Of a stretch of 64,000 nt of DNA, positions 36,506 through 48,255 are shown piece after piece (positions within the stretch are counted from its first letter, which is position 1; every line of letters begins with the position of its first letter). The DNA comes from Stagnimonas sp. (lineage in GTDB: Bacteria; Pseudomonadota; Gammaproteobacteria; Nevskiales; Nevskiaceae). The stretch lies in assembly GCA_030696045.1 (NCBI GenBank), contig JAUYNO010000086.1, forward strand, positions 1 to 64,000. Direction: 5' to 3'. The translations under genes were made by a program, and so were the position numbers. The notes below the pieces were generated by a model. That model worked only from the letters and a program-made list of their open reading frames with translations, was not told the DNA's origin and did no database searches.

Positions 36506-37672
36506 ATGGAACGCGACGCAGCAATAAAACTTATCCAGCAATTGCTGTCGCTGATGAAGCAGCGCGGCGGCTCCGACCTGTTCCTGAGCACCGGCTTTCC
36601 GCCCGCGATCAAGCTCGACGGCCAGCTGACACCGGTGATGGACAAGCCGCTGTCGCAGGAAAACTCGGCGATGCTGATCCGCGCCCTGATGAACGACCGT
36701 CAGGTGAAGGAGTTCGAGGCCACCAACGAGTGCAACTTCGCGATCGCGCCGCCGCAGATCGGCCGCTTCCGCGTCAATGCCTTCGTCCAGCAGGGCCGCG
36801 TCGGCGGTGTGCTGCGCACCATCGAGACCACTATCCCGGACTTCGACAAGCTCGCCCTGCCGGCGATCCTGCGCGATGTGGTGATGACCAAGCGCGGCCT
36901 GGTGCTGATGGTGGGCGGCACCGGTTCCGGCAAGAGCACCTCGCTGGCGGCGATGATCGGCTACCGCAACCAGAACTCGAAGGGCCACATCATCACCATC
37001 GAGGACCCGGTCGAGTACGTGCATCCGCACATCGGCTGCCTCATCACCCAGCGCGAGGTTGGCACCGATACCCTGAGCTGGGAGGCGGCGCTGAAGAACA
37101 CCCTGCGCCAGGCGCCGGACGTGATCCTGATCGGCGAGATCCGCACCAAGGAGTCGATGGAGTACGCGGTCAATTTCGCGGAAACCGGTCACCTGGTGCT
37201 CGCCACCCTGCACGCCAACAGCGCCAACCAGGCGCTGGACCGCATCATCAACTTCTTCCCGGACGAGAAGCGCGAGCAGCTGCTGATGGACCTCTCGCTC
37301 AACCTCAAGGCGATCATTTCCCAGCGCCTGGTGCGCAAGGAAGGCGGCGGCCGCTGCGCCGCCATCGAGATCATGCTGAATTCGCCGCTGGTAGCCGACC
37401 TGATCTTCAAGGGCCATGTCCACGAGCTGAAGGACATCATGGCCCGCAGCAACGAGATCGGCATGATTACCTTCGACCAGGCCCTGTTCAAGCTGTTCGA
37501 GGAAGGCCAGATCAACTTCGACGAGGCGCTGCGCAACGCCGACAGCCAGAACGAACTGCGGCTGAAGGTGAAGCTGGAATCCAAGCGCGCCCGTGCCAGC
37601 CTGCACGACGACCCCGGGGTGAAAAGCCTGGCGATGCAGGAGGAAGAGAAGTCGTCGATGGCGCGGCGCTAG
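36506..37672 (+). CDS. pilU: PilT/PilU family retraction ATPase PilU
   Basis: A 388-residue paralogue of PilT. Walker A VGGTGSGKSTSL near 135, IITIEDPVEYVHPH, Walker B ILIGEIRTKESM near 205 and TGHLVLATLHANSANQ are intact. PilU-type sequence QRLVRKEGGGRCAAIEIMLN replaces the PilT AIRNLIRE region (here SPLVADLIFKG). The C-terminus extends about 35 residues past the core and ends in a charged tail, as in PilU. PilU works with PilT in retraction and needs it. It lies 10 bases after pilT in the same operon. Confidence 0.93.
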   Translation: MERDAAIKLIQQLLSLMKQRGGSDLFLSTGFPPAIKLDGQLTPVMDKPLSQENSAMLIRALMNDRQVKEFEATNECNFAIAPPQIGRFRVNAFVQQGRVGGVLRTIETTIPDFDKLALPAILRDVVMTKRGLVLMVGGTGSGKSTSLAAMIGYRNQNSKGHIITIEDPVEYVHPHIGCLITQREVGTDTLSWEAALKNTLRQAPDVILIGEIRTKESMEYAVNFAETGHLVLATLHANSANQALDRIINFFPDEKREQLLMDLSLNLKAIISQRLVRKEGGGRCAAIEIMLNSPLVADLIFKGHVHELKDIMARSNEIGMITFDQALFKLFEEGQINFDEALRNADSQNELRLKVKLESKRARASLHDDPGVKSLAMQEEEKSSMARR

Positions 37673-37778
37673 GGGCATTGATCGTGGTCCGCCGTTGGCC
37701 GTCGGCCGGGCGCGATCATCAGCGTCGCCCTACTATCGCCGACGACGAATCACCATCTGCCATGCCGCGAGTTCACCC

Positions 37779-38840
37779 ATGCTCAAGATCCTTCCCTACC
37801 TGAAGCTGGCGGTCGAAAAGAACGCCTCCGACATCTTCTTCACGCCCAATGCGCCGGCGATGCTGAAGATCGAGGGCGAGATGCTGGCAGTGGGCAAGAC
37901 CCAGATGACCAGCGAGCTGATCCGCGAGCTGGCGGCGGCCTTCCTGACCCAGGAGCAGCAGGAATACCTGGAAAAGAACTGGGAAATCGACCTGGCAACC
38001 GACGCCGGCGGCCTCGGGCGCTTCCGCATCAACATCTTCACCCAGCGCAACAGCACCGCCATGGTGCTGCGCTATGTGCGCTCGGAGATTCCGACGCTGG
38101 ACAAGCTGGGCGTGCCCGAGGTGCTCAAGGACTTGATCATGGTCAAGCGCGGCATGGTCCTGATGGTGGGCGCCACCGGCTCCGGCAAGTCGACGACACT
38201 GGCGGGCATGATCAACCACCGCAACGAGAACGCGGCGGGGCACATCCTCACCATCGAGGATCCGATCGAGTACGTGCACGCGAACAAGCGCAGCATCATC
38301 AACCAGCGCGAGGTGGGCACCGACACCTTGAGCTACGAGCGGGCGCTGAAGTCCTCCCTGCGCGAGGCGCCGGACGTGATCCTGCTCGGCGAGGTGCGCG
38401 TGCGCGACACCATGGACGCGGTGATCCAGCTCGCCAATACCGGCCATCTGGCGATCTCCACCCTGCACGCCAACAACGCCAACCAGGCGCTGCAGCGGGT
38501 GGTGAACCTGTATCCGGACGAGCTGCGCGACCAGCTGTACATGGACCTGTCGATGACCCTGCGCGCCATCGTTTCCCAGCGCCTGGTGCGGCGCAAGGAC
38601 GGCCGCCGGATCGCCGCCGTCGAGGTGATGATCAATACCCCCTACATCCAGGACCTCATCCTCAACCGCAAGATCGACGAGGTGAAAGAGGCCATGACCA
38701 CCAGTTCCGACCGCGGCATGCTCACCTTCGACAACTCCCTGTTCAAGCTCTACAAGGACGGGATGATCGACATGGACGAGGCGCTCAACAACGCCGACTC
38801 GCGGACCAATCTGGAAGCCAAGATCAACTTTGGTGGCTAG
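37779..38840 (+). CDS. Third PilT/PilU-family ATPase
   Basis: A 353-residue paralogue. Walker A GATGSGKSTTLAG near 130, ILTIEDPIEYVHANK, Walker B ILLGEVRVRDTM near 203 and TGHLAISTLHANNANQ are intact, and the closest relation by eye is PilU (QRLVRRKDGRRIAAVEVMIN, then TPYIQDLILNRK). The catalytic residues are complete, so it is probably active. It starts 106 bases after pilU with its own short leader. A third copy of this ATPase next to pilT and pilU is less common. The role is inferred (pilus retraction or twitching control). Confidence 0.88.
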   Translation: MLKILPYLKLAVEKNASDIFFTPNAPAMLKIEGEMLAVGKTQMTSELIRELAAAFLTQEQQEYLEKNWEIDLATDAGGLGRFRINIFTQRNSTAMVLRYVRSEIPTLDKLGVPEVLKDLIMVKRGMVLMVGATGSGKSTTLAGMINHRNENAAGHILTIEDPIEYVHANKRSIINQREVGTDTLSYERALKSSLREAPDVILLGEVRVRDTMDAVIQLANTGHLAISTLHANNANQALQRVVNLYPDELRDQLYMDLSMTLRAIVSQRLVRRKDGRRIAAVEVMINTPYIQDLILNRKIDEVKEAMTTSSDRGMLTFDNSLFKLYKDGMIDMDEALNNADSRTNLEAKINFGG

Positions 38841-38880
38841 GGCTGCGCTCCACGCCGCCGCCGCGCCGCGCCGCGAGCGC

Positions 38881-38909
38881 TTGCAATCCGCGAACTGCGC
38901 CGGTATTCT
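38881..38909 (+). promoter_or_regulatory. Sigma-70 promoter of rplM-rpsI
   Basis: TTGCAA at 38881-38886, a 17-base spacer, TATTCT at 38904-38909. It lies 91 bases upstream of the rplM ATG, leaving room for a leader in which L13-type autoregulation is known in other bacteria. I did not resolve a leader fold. Confidence 0.65.
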
Positions 38910-39000
38910 CCGCGACCTTTCGAGGTGGTTGCTGTTTGACCACTGAACTAAAACCAGCCCGCAGATGCAGCCAGCAGGGCCTAGATGGAGTGCAAAGACC

Positions 39001-39429
39001 ATGTCCACGGTCTTCTTTAACGACCAGACCGCCAAGCGCGACTGGTTTCTGATTGACGCCGACGGCAAGACCCTCGGTCGTCTCGCCACCGAAGTGGCCA
39101 AGCGCCTGCGTGGCAAGCACAAGGCGGAGTTCACCCCCAACATGGACGTCGGCGATTACATCGTCGTCATCAATGCCGCCAAGGTGCACACCACCGGCAA
39201 CAAGCTGCAGGGCAAGGTCTACTACCGTCACAGCGAGCACCCGGGCGGCCTCAAGTCCACCACCCTCGGCAAGATGCTGGCCGAGCACCCGGAGCGGGTG
39301 ATCGAGAAGGCCGTCAAGGGCATGCTGCCCAAGGGCCCGCTGGGCTACGCCCAGTTCCGCAAGCTCAAGGTCTACCCGGGCGCGGAGCATCCGCACACCG
39401 CGCAGCAGCCCCAGACGTTCACGATTTAA
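39001..39429 (+). CDS. rplM: 50S ribosomal protein L13
   Basis: A 142-residue ribosomal protein. [29 protein letters not shown] near residue 12, [18 protein letters not shown], and [13 protein letters not shown] are the L13 signatures, and the C-terminus has [22 protein letters not shown]. It assembles early into the 50S subunit. The ATG at 39001 fits the family start. rpsI begins 12 bases downstream in the usual rplM-rpsI order. Confidence 0.98.
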   Translation: MSTVFFNDQTAKRDWFLIDADGKTLGRLATEVAKRLRGKHKAEFTPNMDVGDYIVVINAAKVHTTGNKLQGKVYYRHSEHPGGLKSTTLGKMLAEHPERVIEKAVKGMLPKGPLGYAQFRKLKVYPGAEHPHTAQQPQTFTI

Positions 39430-39441
39430 GGCGCCCAGACA

Positions 39442-39858
39442 ATGGCTACCCCCAGCAAGAAGACCCCTGCCGTCCAGCAGAACTACGGCACCGGCCGCCG
39501 CAAGACCGCCTCCGCGCGCGTCTTCATGAAGCCCGGCTCCGGCGAGATCAGCATCAACGACAAGACCGTCGAGCAGTACTTCGGCCGCGAAACCTCCCGC
39601 ATGCTGGTCCGCCAGCCGCTGGAAGTGACCGAATCGCTCGGCCGTTTCGATTTCTTCATCACCGTTGCCGGTGGCGGCCCCTCCGGCCAGGCCGGCGCCA
39701 TCCGTCACGGCATCAGCCGTGCGCTGATGGACTACGACGAGACCATGCGTCCCGCCCTGCGCGCCGCCGGTCTGGTCACCCGCGATGCCCGTGAGGTCGA
39801 GCGCAAGAAGGTCGGCTTCCACAAGGCCCGCCGCGGCACTCAGTACTCCAAGCGTTAA
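39442..39858 (+). CDS. rpsI: 30S ribosomal protein S9
   Basis: A 138-residue ribosomal protein. [18 protein letters not shown] near residue 15 is the S9 signature, and [19 protein letters not shown] near 75 is the second block. The C-terminus ends [11 protein letters not shown], the conserved tail that reaches the P-site tRNA in the ribosome. Length and order after rplM are standard. Confidence 0.98.
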   Translation: MATPSKKTPAVQQNYGTGRRKTASARVFMKPGSGEISINDKTVEQYFGRETSRMLVRQPLEVTESLGRFDFFITVAGGGPSGQAGAIRHGISRALMDYDETMRPALRAAGLVTRDAREVERKKVGFHKARRGTQYSKR

Positions 39859-39870
39859 TGCTTCTGGGTG

Positions 39871-39897
39871 GCTGGTACGACTTGAAGTCGCACCAGC
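39871..39897 (+). other. Hairpin after rpsI
   Basis: GCTGGTACGACT and AGTCGCACCAGC pair over 12 positions with one mismatch and a three-base loop. There is no T-run, so it may be a weak terminator or mRNA 3' end. It overlaps the tRNA promoter. Confidence 0.5.
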
Positions 39898-39909
39898 TAA
39901 CCTTAGAAT
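39882..39909 (+). promoter_or_regulatory. Sigma-70 promoter of the tRNA-Gln gene
   Basis: TTGAAG at 39882-39887, a 16-base spacer, TAGAAT at 39904-39909, ten bases before the tRNA 5' end. Confidence 0.6.
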
Positions 39910-39918
39910 CAGCTGTAT

Positions 39919-39992
39919 TGGGAGATCGTCTAATGGCAGGACAGCAGACTCTGACTCTGCTTATCTAGGTTCGAGTCCTAGTCTCCCAGCCA
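39919..39992 (+). tRNA. tRNA-Gln (anticodon CTG)
   Basis: The 7-bp acceptor stem pairs TGGGAGA (39919-39925) with TCTCCCA (39982-39988), followed by discriminator G and an encoded CCA. The anticodon stem GCAGA/TCTGC encloses the loop CTCTGAC, so the anticodon is CTG, reading CAG codons. The T arm has the GGTTCGAGTCC sequence. Its own promoter and terminator flank it. Confidence 0.95.
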
Positions 39993-39997
39993 ATATC

Positions 39998-40032
39998 AGC
40001 CCTCGGAATCGCCAGGTTCCGGGGGCTTTTTC
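39998..40032 (+). terminator. Rho-independent terminator after tRNA-Gln
   Basis: AGCCCTCGGAA and TTCCGGGGGCT form a stem (one G-T pair) with an eight-base loop, followed by a run of T (TTTTTC). Confidence 0.9.
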
Positions 40033-40071
40033 TTGGGAATTGCATCGTTAACGCCCTGAACTTTCTTGAAC

Positions 40072-40200
40072 CCCTCTCCCGCCTGCGGGAGAGGGTGGCC
40101 CGGAGGGCCGGGAGAGGGCCAGCGCGATGCTTGCCAGTCCACAACACGAGCCTTGCGGCTCGCCCCCTCTCTCCGGCTCTCTCCCGCAAGCGGGAGAGAG
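40072..40200. repeat. Pair of CTCTCCCGC palindromes in the gap before hsdM
   Basis: Two hairpins (CCCTCTCCCGC CT GCGGGAGAGGG at 40072-40095, and a CTCTCTCCCGC AA GCGGGAGAGAG unit at 40177-40200) are set about 80 bases apart in a mostly inverted arrangement. The gap 39993-40378 holds the tRNA terminator and this element. I see no gene and no clear hsdM promoter. Confidence 0.75.
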
Positions 40201-40378
40201 GGCACAGGGAGTTAGGGAGTTAAGGATGTAATTCCCTTTTTTGCCTATGGGTATGGCTCGGCACTGCGTTGCGCCGCTTTCTCGCGCTTGCCTCGTCAAG
40301 GCAGATTGGAGTCGATACAGTTCGTCGCAATCGGTCGCCCGCCCAGAAGGCGCCTTTCACTCGGGATTGTGCCGGCCA

Positions 40379-43214
<2,836 letters not shown>

Positions 43215-43218
<4 letters not shown>

Positions 43219-44654
43219 GTTTTCCGCGCTATGCCGAGTACAAGGACAGTGGGGTGGAATGGTTGAGGGAGGTACCAGCGCATTGGGGGGTTTTGCCCAT
43301 CAAACGTGATCTGGACTTCATCACTAGCGGATCAAGAGGGTGGGCCGACCACTATGCGGATGACGGAGAGCTTTTCATTCGGATCGGGAACCTTACGCGC
43401 GACTCTCTCGAACTGGATCTATCAGACATTCAACGAGTAGCTGTGCCGTCCGGTTCGGAGGGGGAGAGGACGACGGTCAAACCCGGCGACCTGTTGTTCT
43501 CCATCACCGCTTATCTGGGCTCGGTGGCTATCGCACCAAATTGGCTGGAACCGTCGTATGTAAGTCAGCATGTTGCCCTCGCAAGATTGGCTGGCCAGAA
43601 GTTGACGCCGAGATGGGTTGGGTATGCAGTGCTTTCCTTCATTGGAAAGACGTACTTGGAGACTCAGGCTTACGGTGGCACCAAAATTCAGCTTGGTCTG
43701 GACGACGTTGCAAACCTAGTAACAACGGTCCCGCCCATACCGGAACAAACCGCCATCGCCGCTTTCCTCGACCGCGAGACCGGCAAGATCGACGCGCTGG
43801 TGGCGGAGCAGGAAAAGCTGATTGCGCTGCTCAAGGAAAAGCGGCAGGCGGTCATCAGCCATGCCGTCACCAAGGGGCTCAACCCCAACGCTCCCATGAA
43901 GCCCTCCGGCATCGAGTGGCTGGGCGATGTGCCGGCGCATTGGAGTGTGAAGCGCCTGAAGTTCATTGTTGGAGATGATGCCGGTGTCCAGATGGGACCT
44001 TTTGGCGGGATGTTGTTAGAGCTGGATTCTTCGGAGACTGGATACAAGGTTTACGGTCAGGAGAACACGATCTCTGGCGATTTCAGCCTTGGAAGTCGGT
44101 GGATTGACGCAGCGCGCTTCGCAGACCTTGAACGCTATGAAATTACGACCGGGGACATCGTTCTTACGCGCAAGGGAAGCCTGGGGAATGCGCGGCTTAT
44201 CTCACAGCTACCGCACCGCGGAATTGCCGACTCCGACACGATCCGTGTACGGGTGAATCCCAAGCTGATGAGTAGTGCCTTTCTGGCTCTGCTGATGCAC
44301 CGGAGCGGGTACATCGCCGAGCAACTCGCGTTGGCGAAGCGTGGAGCCATCTTGGCCGGCATTAACACTGAAACGGTCAGCGGCCTCACGGCGATAGTCC
44401 CAGATATTGCAGAGCAGGAGCAGCTTCTAGTGCACGTTGCCGAACTCGATCAGTGCTACGGCGACCTCATTCGCGAAGCAGAGAATACGGTCGCACTTCT
44501 CAGAGAACGCCGCAGCGCCCTGATCTCCGCCGCCGTCACCGGCCAGATCGACGTGCGCGATTTCGCAGCGCGGCTGACTTCTGCTGACGACGAGGAAACG
44601 CCTTTCAACCCGCCTCGCCTGCGCGACGGCTGGCTGCGCGAGACAGCGATCTAG
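43215..44654 (+). CDS. hsdS: Type I restriction-modification specificity subunit HsdS
   Basis: A 479-residue specificity subunit. Two target recognition domains (about residues 20-170 and 230-400) each end in a conserved helix: IPEQTAIAAFLDRETGKIDALVAEQEKLIALLKEKRQAVIS near 180, and the second near EQEQLLVHVAEL to LLRERRSALISA. The repeats GVEWLREVPAHWGVLPIKR and GIEWLGDVPAHWSVKRLK show the two-fold internal symmetry of HsdS. The recognition domains have lower GC than their surroundings, which is usual for these swapped segments. The target cannot be predicted by eye. Confidence 0.94.
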
Positions 44655-44700
44655 TAGCGCTGAATGGCGACGCGGTTCCCGCACTTCGCTCCAACGACTT

Positions 44701-44783
44701 CGTCATTCCCGCGCAGGCGGGAATCCATGCTGGCAGCGGAGTGCGCCGCACGACCGTGGATTCCCGCCTGCGCGGGAATGACG
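44701..44783. repeat. Perfect 27-bp inverted repeat between hsdS and hsdR
   Basis: Arms at 44701-44727 and 44757-44783 are perfectly complementary over 27 bases (left arm starts CGTCATTCCCGCGCAGG) with a 29-base loop. Each arm is itself a hairpin. This CGTCATTCCCGC repeat is widespread in proteobacteria. The rest of the 380-base gap before hsdR (44784-45035) shows no gene. The element may terminate the hsdM-hsdS transcript. Confidence 0.85.
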
Positions 44784-45035
44784 GCGTTCTTGTACGCGCT
44801 TGAACGAAAACTGCGCTAGCCCGGCATCAACCCGGCTTGGGATGCCAGAGTTCGATTCGCCCCGGCACGGCATGGTCCGCAGGCGTTGCCGTGACCGCAG
44901 GCCGATAGACCTTGGCGATCTCCGGGCTGCGGGAATGGAATGGCAGCGATTGTATGCCCTGGCTCGGCCGGTGCAGACTCCCGGGCGGGTAGTCAATAAA
45001 GCGTGGCCGTCGGTGCCATCCAGATCAGGGGCAAT

Positions 45036-48000
45036 GTGAGCCTGCACAAGGAAATCGAGTTCGAGAACGACATCTGCGCGCACCTGGCCGCGAGCGGCTG
45101 GCTGTATGCCGAGGGCGATGCGGCCAGCTACGACCGGACGCGGGCTCTGTTCCCGGCCGATGTGCTGGCCTGGGTACAGGCCACCCAGCCCAAGAGCTGG
45201 GAAGCGCTGAGCAAGGGGCAGGGCGCCGGCGCCCAGGCGGTACTGCTCGACCGGCTGCGCAAGCAACTCGATGATCGCGGCACGCTGGAAGTCCTACGAC
45301 ATGGCATCGAGCTGATCGGCCTGCGGGAGCCGCTGAAGCTGGCCCAGTTCAAGCCGGCGCTGGCGATGAATGCCGAGCTGCAAACCCGCTATGCCGCCAA
45401 CCGTCTGCGGGTCGTGCGGCAGCTGAAGTATTCGCTGCACAACGAGAACAGCATCGACCTGGTGCTGTTCCTCAACGGCATCCCGGTCGCGACGGTGGAG
45501 CTGAAGAGCGACTTCACCCAGAGCGTCGCGGATGCGGTGGACCAGTACCGCTTCGACCGCCATCCGCGCCCCAAGGGCCAGAGCGCGGCGGAGCCCTTGC
45601 TCGATTTCCCGCGTGGCGCGTTGGTGCATTTCGCCGTCAGCAACAGCGAGGTGCAGATGAGCACGCGGCTGGAAGGCGCGGTGACGCGCTTCCTGCCCTT
45701 CAATCGCGGTGACAGCGGCGGTGCCGGCAATCCGGTGAACCCCAAAGGTCATCGCACGGACTACTTGTGGGAAGAAGTCTGGGCGCGCGATAGCTGGTTG
45801 GAAATCATCGGCCGCTACCTGGTGACCCAGCGCACCGACAAGAAGCAGATCAAGTCGCTGCTGTTTCCGCGCTACCACCAGCTCGATGCCACCCGCCGCC
45901 TGCAGGCGCAGGTGCTGGCGGAAGGGGCAGGGCAGAAGTATCTGGTCCAGCATTCGGCCGGCTCGGGCAAGACCAACTCCATTGCCTGGACCGCGCACTT
46001 CCTGGCCGATCTGCACGATGCCCAGCACCAGAAGCTGTTCGACACCGTGCTGGTGGTGAGCGATCGCACGGTGCTCGACGCCCAGTTGCAGGAAGCCATC
46101 TTCGACTTCGAGCGCACCGCCGGCGTGGTGGTGACCATCACCGACGAAGGCGGCAGCAAGAGCGGGCAGTTGGCGGAGGCGTTGAAGGGCGGCAAGAAGA
46201 TCGTGGTCTGCACCATCCAGACCTTCCCGTTCGCGCTCAAGGCGGTGCAGGAGCTGGCGGCTACCGAGGGCAAGCGGTTTGCGGTGATCGCCGACGAGGC
46301 GCACAGCAGCCAGACCGGCGAGGCTGCCGCCAAGCTCAAGCAGGTGCTCTCGGCCGAGGAGCTGAAGGATCTGGCCGACGGCGGCGAGGTGAGCACCGAG
46401 GATGTGCTGGCCTCGCAGATGGCCGCTCGCGCCAACCAGATCGGCATCACCTACGTCGCCTTCACCGCCACACCCAAGGCCAAGACGCTAGAGCTGTTCG
46501 GCCGCCGGCCCAATCCCGAATTGCCGGCCAGCGACGACAACAAGCCGGCGCCGTTCCATGTGTATTCGATGCGGCAGGCCATTGAGGAGGGTTTCATCCT
46601 CGACGTGCTGCGCAACTACACCAGTTACAAGCTGGCCTTCCGCCTCGCCAACAACGGCCAGGAGTGGGACGACAAGGCGGTCGAGCGCAACGAAGCCCAA
46701 AAGGGGATCATGCGCTGGGTGCGGCTGCACCCCTACAACATCTCGCAGAAGGTGCAGGTCGTGGTCGAGCACTTCCGCGAGAACCTGGCGCCGCTGCTGG
46801 GCGGCAAGGCCAAGGCGATGGTCGTGGTCGGCAGCCGGCTGGAAGCCGTGCGCTGGCAACTGGCGGTCGACAAGTACATCAAGAGCCAGAACTACAGCAT
46901 CGGCACGCTCGTGGCGTTCTCCGGTGAGGTCAATGACACGCAGTCCGGGCCGGAGCCTTTCACCGAAACCAGCAAGGCGCTCAACCCGAACCTGAAAGGT
47001 CGCGACATCCGCGATGCCTTCAAGGGCGATGAGTACCGCATCCTGCTGGTCGCCAACAAATTCCAGACCGGCTTCGATCAGCCGCTGCTCTGCGGCATGT
47101 ACGTGGACAAACGCTTGGCCGGTATCCAGGCGGTGCAGACCCTGTCCCGACTCAACCGTGCCCATCCGGGCAAGGACACCACCTACATCCTCGACTTCGT
47201 CAACGATCCGGCCGAGGTGCTGGCGGCGTTCAAGACCTACTACGCGACGGCGACGCTCGAAGGCGTCACCGATCCCAACCTGGTCTATGACCTGCGCGCC
47301 AAGCTCGACGCCAGCGGCCACTACGACGACTTCGAGGTGGAGCGCGTGGTCGCCGCCGAGCTGAACCCCAAGGCCAGCCAGGCGGAGCTGTCCGCTGCTG
47401 TCGAGCCGGTCGCGGATCGACTGCTCAAGCGCTACAAGGCCGCCCGCGCGACGCAGTTGGCGGCGCACGAGAACCAGGACGGCCCGGCCGAGAAAGAGGC
47501 CAAGAGCGAGTGCGAAACCCTGGTGCTGTTCAAGGGCGACCTCGGTGCCTACCTGCGGGTCTACAGCTTCCTCTCGCAGATCTTCGATTACGGCAATACG
47601 GCCGTGGAGAAGCGCGCGATCTTCTTCAAGCGCCTGCTGCCGCTGCTCGACTTCGGCCGCGAGCGGGAAGGGGTCGATCTCTCGAAGGTGGTGCTGACGC
47701 ATCACCGGCTGCGCAGCGAGGGCAAGCAGGGCATGTCCCTGGTGGGCGGCCAGTACCCGACGCTGGAGCCGATGACCGGCACCGGTGGCGGGCAGGTGCA
47801 GGAGAAATTGCAGGCCTACCTGTCCGAGATCCTCGCCAAGGTGAATGAGTTGTTCGAGGGTGAGCTGAGCGACGACGACAAGCTGGTCTACGTGAACAAC
47901 GTGCTCAAGGGCAAGCTGCTGGAAAACGACACCCTGGTGCAGCAGGCCAGCAACAACAGCAAGGAGCAGTTCTCCAACTCGCCGGACCTGAACTCCGCCC

Positions 48001-48149
48001 TGCTCAACGCCATCATGGATGCGCTGGGTGCGCACACGACCATGAGCAAGCAGGCGCTGGACTCGGAGCGGGTGCGTGCCGGCCTGAAGGACGTGCTGCT
48101 GGGGCCGGCAATGCTGTACGAGGCCCTGCGCGGCCGCGCCACCGCCTGA
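45036..48149 (+). CDS. hsdR: Type I restriction endonuclease subunit HsdR
   Basis: A 1037-residue motor and nuclease subunit that translocates DNA with ATP and cleaves it away from the site. The nuclease region is near residue 150 (NSIDLVLFLNGIPVATVELKSD), which contains the E-x-K core of the PD-(D/E)xK fold. The helicase part has Walker A HSAGSGKTNSIAW near 310 and DEAH box VIADEAHSSQTG near 420, with motif III YVAFTATPKAKT. The C-terminal helical part binds HsdM. The GTG at 45036 is chosen because family proteins begin S-L-H-K-E-I-E-F-E here and an AGGGGC ribosome site lies upstream; a GTG at 45003 would add 11 residues. Confidence 0.95.
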   Translation: MSLHKEIEFENDICAHLAASGWLYAEGDAASYDRTRALFPADVLAWVQATQPKSWEALSKGQGAGAQAVLLDRLRKQLDDRGTLEVLRHGIELIGLREPLKLAQFKPALAMNAELQTRYAANRLRVVRQLKYSLHNENSIDLVLFLNGIPVATVELKSDFTQSVADAVDQYRFDRHPRPKGQSAAEPLLDFPRGALVHFAVSNSEVQMSTRLEGAVTRFLPFNRGDSGGAGNPVNPKGHRTDYLWEEVWARDSWLEIIGRYLVTQRTDKKQIKSLLFPRYHQLDATRRLQAQVLAEGAGQKYLVQHSAGSGKTNSIAWTAHFLADLHDAQHQKLFDTVLVVSDRTVLDAQLQEAIFDFERTAGVVVTITDEGGSKSGQLAEALKGGKKIVVCTIQTFPFALKAVQELAATEGKRFAVIADEAHSSQTGEAAAKLKQVLSAEELKDLADGGEVSTEDVLASQMAARANQIGITYVAFTATPKAKTLELFGRRPNPELPASDDNKPAPFHVYSMRQAIEEGFILDVLRNYTSYKLAFRLANNGQEWDDKAVERNEAQKGIMRWVRLHPYNISQKVQVVVEHFRENLAPLLGGKAKAMVVVGSRLEAVRWQLAVDKYIKSQNYSIGTLVAFSGEVNDTQSGPEPFTETSKALNPNLKGRDIRDAFKGDEYRILLVANKFQTGFDQPLLCGMYVDKRLAGIQAVQTLSRLNRAHPGKDTTYILDFVNDPAEVLAAFKTYYATATLEGVTDPNLVYDLRAKLDASGHYDDFEVERVVAAELNPKASQAELSAAVEPVADRLLKRYKAARATQLAAHENQDGPAEKEAKSECETLVLFKGDLGAYLRVYSFLSQIFDYGNTAVEKRAIFFKRLLPLLDFGREREGVDLSKVVLTHHRLRSEGKQGMSLVGGQYPTLEPMTGTGGGQVQEKLQAYLSEILAKVNELFEGELSDDDKLVYVNNVLKGKLLENDTLVQQASNNSKEQFSNSPDLNSALLNAIMDALGAHTTMSKQALDSERVRAGLKDVLLGPAMLYEALRGRATA

Positions 48150-48255
48150 ACCGGGGGGGCGCCCACCGGCGCATAAACCAATTGCCCGCCTGCGGCATCC
48201 GTAACAGTCTGCGTCGTTCTGCCGCCATCCATTCCATCCCGTTCCGGAGCCCCCC

